7,819 nt of DNA from Cyclobacteriaceae bacterium (GTDB lineage Bacteria; Bacteroidota; Bacteroidia; Cytophagales; Cyclobacteriaceae): positions 1-7,819 of the forward strand of contig JABFSY010000089.1 in the NCBI GenBank assembly GCA_013140395.1, read 5' to 3'. Below, one piece after another: positions 5,803 through 7,819 of this stretch (position 1 is the stretch's first letter; each line of letters starts with the position of its first letter). The position numbers and the translations under genes were made by a program. Below the pieces are notes generated by a model. That model saw nothing but the letters and a program-made list of their open reading frames with translations. It was not told the origin of the DNA and did no database searches.

Positions 5803-6620
5803 AAGTTTACGATTGCTTTTCTTTTTTTAACGAACTGGACCTACTTGAAATTCGGTTAAACGAATTGGATCCTGTCGTAGATGTGTTTGTACTGGTCGAG
5901 GCAACCAAAACATTCCAAAAAAAACCAAAGCCTCTTTACTATGCTGAAAACAAAGAAAGATTTAAAAAATTTCATCACAAAATAAGGCATGTTATAGTCG
6001 ATAAGTATCCGACTTTTTTCTCGCGCTTTAAGCCGCCCAAGGCGATGGACTACGATCACCACCAAAAAGATCAGGTAAAACAAGCTCTGACAGATTGCGC
6101 ACCCGATGATGTAATCATCTTTTCTGACGTGGATGAGATTCCAAAGCCCAAGCTGTTGCAAGAACATAAAGAGAACTCGGGGGTGACTATTTTCCAGCAA
6201 AGAATCTATCACTATTTCTTGAATTGTATTGAAGTTGATCGAGCCAATTCCGAACAACCAGCTTGGTGGTATGGGTCGGTCATGACTCAATACAAAAACT
6301 TCAAAAGTGTGAAAAAGCTTCGGGTACTTAGGGAAATCTATAAATACAAGGGAAACAAAGTAATTGAGGATGCCGGATGGCACTTTACGTCATTGGGTGG
6401 CGTAGATAAGATTATCTATAAAATCGAATCTTTCGGCCATGACGAGTTCAACAAAGATGAATTCAAGAGTCCTAATAGAATAAAGGAACTCATCGAAAAC
6501 GGCAAAAGCGTTTTCGGTCAAGACATTCAGTGTCGTTTTAAAGAAATTGATGAGACCTTCCCTGAATATATTCGTAACAACAAGAATAAATTTAAGGAGT
6601 ATATCCAGCCACTTAATTAG
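5799..6620 (+). CDS. GT17-family glycosyltransferase (beta-1,4-N-acetylglucosaminyltransferase-like)
   Basis: A 273-residue cytoplasmic glycosyltransferase of the family whose eukaryotic member is MGAT3 (GnT-III); bacterial members occur in surface polysaccharide clusters. Family hallmarks are the start KVYDCFSFFNELDLLEIRL (2-20), the segment VDVFVLVEATKTFQKKPKPL (27-46), and the acidic site IFSDVDEIP (107-115; Asp110 and Asp112 presumably bind the metal and nucleotide sugar). AGWHFTSLGG (192-201) and SFGHDEFN (211-218) come near the end. No signal peptide or membrane helix is visible, unlike the eukaryotic Golgi enzyme, and the length suits the bacterial form. The start ATG at 5799 gives the expected family N-terminus. 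It sits 80 nt after the GT2-GT9 gene, and the next gene begins at the base after its TAG stop. The donor may be UDP-GlcNAc by family analogy, but specificity cannot be read here. Confidence 0.92.
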   Translation: MKVYDCFSFFNELDLLEIRLNELDPVVDVFVLVEATKTFQKKPKPLYYAENKERFKKFHHKIRHVIVDKYPTFFSRFKPPKAMDYDHHQKDQVKQALTDCAPDDVIIFSDVDEIPKPKLLQEHKENSGVTIFQQRIYHYFLNCIEVDRANSEQPAWWYGSVMTQYKNFKSVKKLRVLREIYKYKGNKVIEDAGWHFTSLGGVDKIIYKIESFGHDEFNKDEFKSPNRIKELIENGKSVFGQDIQCRFKEIDETFPEYIRNNKNKFKEYIQPLN

Positions 6621-7610
6621 TTGTTGACTTTGAGTATCAAAAAATCCATCTCTGTAGTACTTCCAAACTATAATGGAAGAGATTTGCTGGCGGCAAATCT
6701 ACCTTCTGTATATACTGCGCTTCAGAAAGCTGGTGTTGAGTATGAAGTAATCGTGTCCGATGATGCTTCGACAGATGAGTCCGTCATGTTTTTAAGAGAA
6801 AATTTTACTGACATTAAGGTTGTTGCCAAAAAAACAAATCGTGGATTTTCACCAACAATCAATAGCGGAATAGAGCTAGCAACAAAGGAACTTGTTCTTT
6901 TGTTGAACACTGATGTTTCCCTGCTACCCGATTATTTTGAGAATCTGTTCAGCTATTTCGATCATCCAGATACCTTTGGCGTTAGTGGCCGTTTCATAGG
7001 ATTAAATGATGAAAAAATACAAGATGCCGGTAAATACCCGTTGTTGTTGGGGTCAAAAAAAATTCAACCATTTAATTTCTATGTAGACAAACCTTCTGCA
7101 TCGATAGCAACACTTTTTGTTTCAGGCGGAGGCGCGTTGGTAGATAGGGGGAAATTAAAATTACTTGGTGGCTTCGATGAAATTTTTGCCCCTTTTTATT
7201 ATGAAGACACCGATTTATCGATGCGCGCCTGGAGACTGGGCTGGAGGTGCTATTATGAACACAGCGCTGTTTGCCGACATCCAGCCTCTACCACGATTAA
7301 TAAGTTTAACAAAAAACGAAAGATTTGGATAACGACTCAACGAAACAAACTTATTTTTCATTCTTTACATTTGAATACAAAGTCAAAATGGGTTTGGTAT
7401 TCACGGCAAGCTGTAACTCTTATCTTTCAGGCGATCGCACTTCGGTGGAAGTACCATATTGCTTTTTTTAATTACCTTGGAAAAAGATCAGAAATAAAAA
7501 AATCAAAGCAAAGACTTTTATTAATTTCTAACGCCCCGTTAACGCCTTTAGAAAAGATAGTAAAAGATATCTGTTCAGAACTTGACAAGCAAAAGGTAAT
7601 TAAGATATAG
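6621..7610 (+). CDS. GT2-family glycosyltransferase (rhamnosyltransferase/WbbL-like)
   Basis: A 329-residue GT-A fold glycosyltransferase, probably adding a sugar to a lipid-linked or LPS glycan at the inner face of the cytoplasmic membrane. ISVVLPNYNGRDLL (10-23) and the nucleotide site SDDASTD (46-52) open the domain. They are followed by NRGFSPTINSGIELA (73-87), the DxD-equivalent LLNTD (94-98), and GGFDEIFAPFYYEDTDLSMR (183-202). That last motif, with E195-D196-x-D198, is the acceptor/catalytic motif of WbbL-like GT2 enzymes. A basic and hydrophobic tail (about 230-329) with one segment near 262-275 may attach it to the membrane. No ATG exists near the conserved start: TTG at 6621, 6624 or 6630 must be used, and 6621 directly follows the GT17 stop. 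The AAGGAG at 6595-6600 is too far for TTG 6621 (20 nt). The sequence seems more AT-rich than the permease gene. Confidence 0.9.
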   Translation: MLTLSIKKSISVVLPNYNGRDLLAANLPSVYTALQKAGVEYEVIVSDDASTDESVMFLRENFTDIKVVAKKTNRGFSPTINSGIELATKELVLLLNTDVSLLPDYFENLFSYFDHPDTFGVSGRFIGLNDEKIQDAGKYPLLLGSKKIQPFNFYVDKPSASIATLFVSGGGALVDRGKLKLLGGFDEIFAPFYYEDTDLSMRAWRLGWRCYYEHSAVCRHPASTTINKFNKKRKIWITTQRNKLIFHSLHLNTKSKWVWYSRQAVTLIFQAIALRWKYHIAFFNYLGKRSEIKKSKQRLLLISNAPLTPLEKIVKDICSELDKQKVIKI

Positions 7611-7613
7611 AAA

Positions 7614-7819
7614 ATGAGTTTCGACATAAAGACCAAACCGGAAATCTATTTCAATGTAGTGCGCAAAGAAATGCTCCCGTTTGTACCCTCTGAAGCGAGG
7701 GTCACCTTAGAGATCGGCTGCGGTGATGGAAATTTTGCTGAATTACTTTTATCACGAGGGGCTTTAGAGGTTTGGGGTATCGAATATGAAAAAGAACAAG
7801 CCGACCTTGCACAAAAAAG
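7614..7819 (+). CDS. Class I SAM-dependent methyltransferase, N-terminal part (3' end outside window)
   Basis: ATG at 7614 opens a frame that runs to the window end (68 residues seen). A short N-terminal stretch (MSFDIKTKPEIYFNVVRKEM) is followed by the glycine-rich SAM-binding motif I, TLEIGCGDGNFAELL (residues 31-45). The acidic end of strand 2 follows in WGIEYEKEQADLA (54-66), where Glu57 or Glu59 would hold the SAM ribose. This is a Rossmann-fold methyltransferase start; the target (sugar, lipid or other) lies in the missing part. It begins 3 nt after the GT2 stop, so it belongs to the same transcription unit and may methylate the glycan made by the cluster. In Bacteroidota such a domain is sometimes the front half of a methyltransferase-glycosyltransferase fusion, which cannot be tested here. 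Confidence 0.88.
   Translation, partial: MSFDIKTKPEIYFNVVRKEMLPFVPSEARVTLEIGCGDGNFAELLLSRGALEVWGIEYEKEQADLAQK

Noticed and set aside
5856..6383. 175-residue minus-strand frame inside the GT17 gene
   Set aside because: Although long, it lies opposite the GT17 core motifs and is a hydrophobic shadow caused by AT-rich, Lys-rich coding on the plus strand.

Overview
The window looks like a chromosomal piece of a Bacteroidota genome, probably from the Cytophagales/Chitinophagales side of the phylum, though the order is inference. The grounds are: an ECF sigma factor of the Bacteroidota type followed by a membrane-anchored partner that ends in a TonB C-terminal domain; an LSEVVVTG string like the TonB-box region of SusC/RagA-type receptors; mostly A/T-rich start regions with weak Shine-Dalgarno sequences; and moderate-to-low GC. 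Both ends cut through genes.

Left part (2-1897): the 3' end of a beta-barrel outer-membrane-type protein on the + strand meets, tail to tail with 3 nt between stops, a complete APC-superfamily amino acid permease of the cationic amino acid transporter type on the - strand.

Middle part (2015-3710, - strand): a two-gene regulatory unit. An ECF sigma factor with a GTG start overlaps by 8 nt the gene for a single-pass inner-membrane protein. The latter has a short cytoplasmic N-terminal region (candidate anti-sigma domain), one membrane helix, a long Ala/Glu/Lys-rich periplasmic linker containing the TonB-box-like string, and a TonB C-terminal domain. This is the most distinctive regulatory arrangement in the window.

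Right part (3919-7819, + strand): transcribed divergently from the sigma factor across a 199-nt AT-rich spacer, this is a tightly packed glycan (probably LPS core or other surface polysaccharide) gene cluster. Its members are a 599-residue fusion of a WaaE/KdtX-like GT2 glycosyltransferase to a GT9 heptosyltransferase-like module, a GT17-family glycosyltransferase, a GT2 glycosyltransferase of the rhamnosyltransferase-like type, and the start of a class I SAM-dependent methyltransferase cut by the window end. Gaps are 80, 0 and 3 nt, so the genes are probably co-transcribed. A 23-codon ORF fills the only larger gap and overlaps the next start as ATGA.

No rRNA, tRNA, CRISPR array, insertion sequence, attachment site or convincing intrinsic terminator was seen. 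The best candidates for something under-described are the sigma/TonB regulatory pair with its internal TonB-box-like sequence and the GT2-GT9 fusion.
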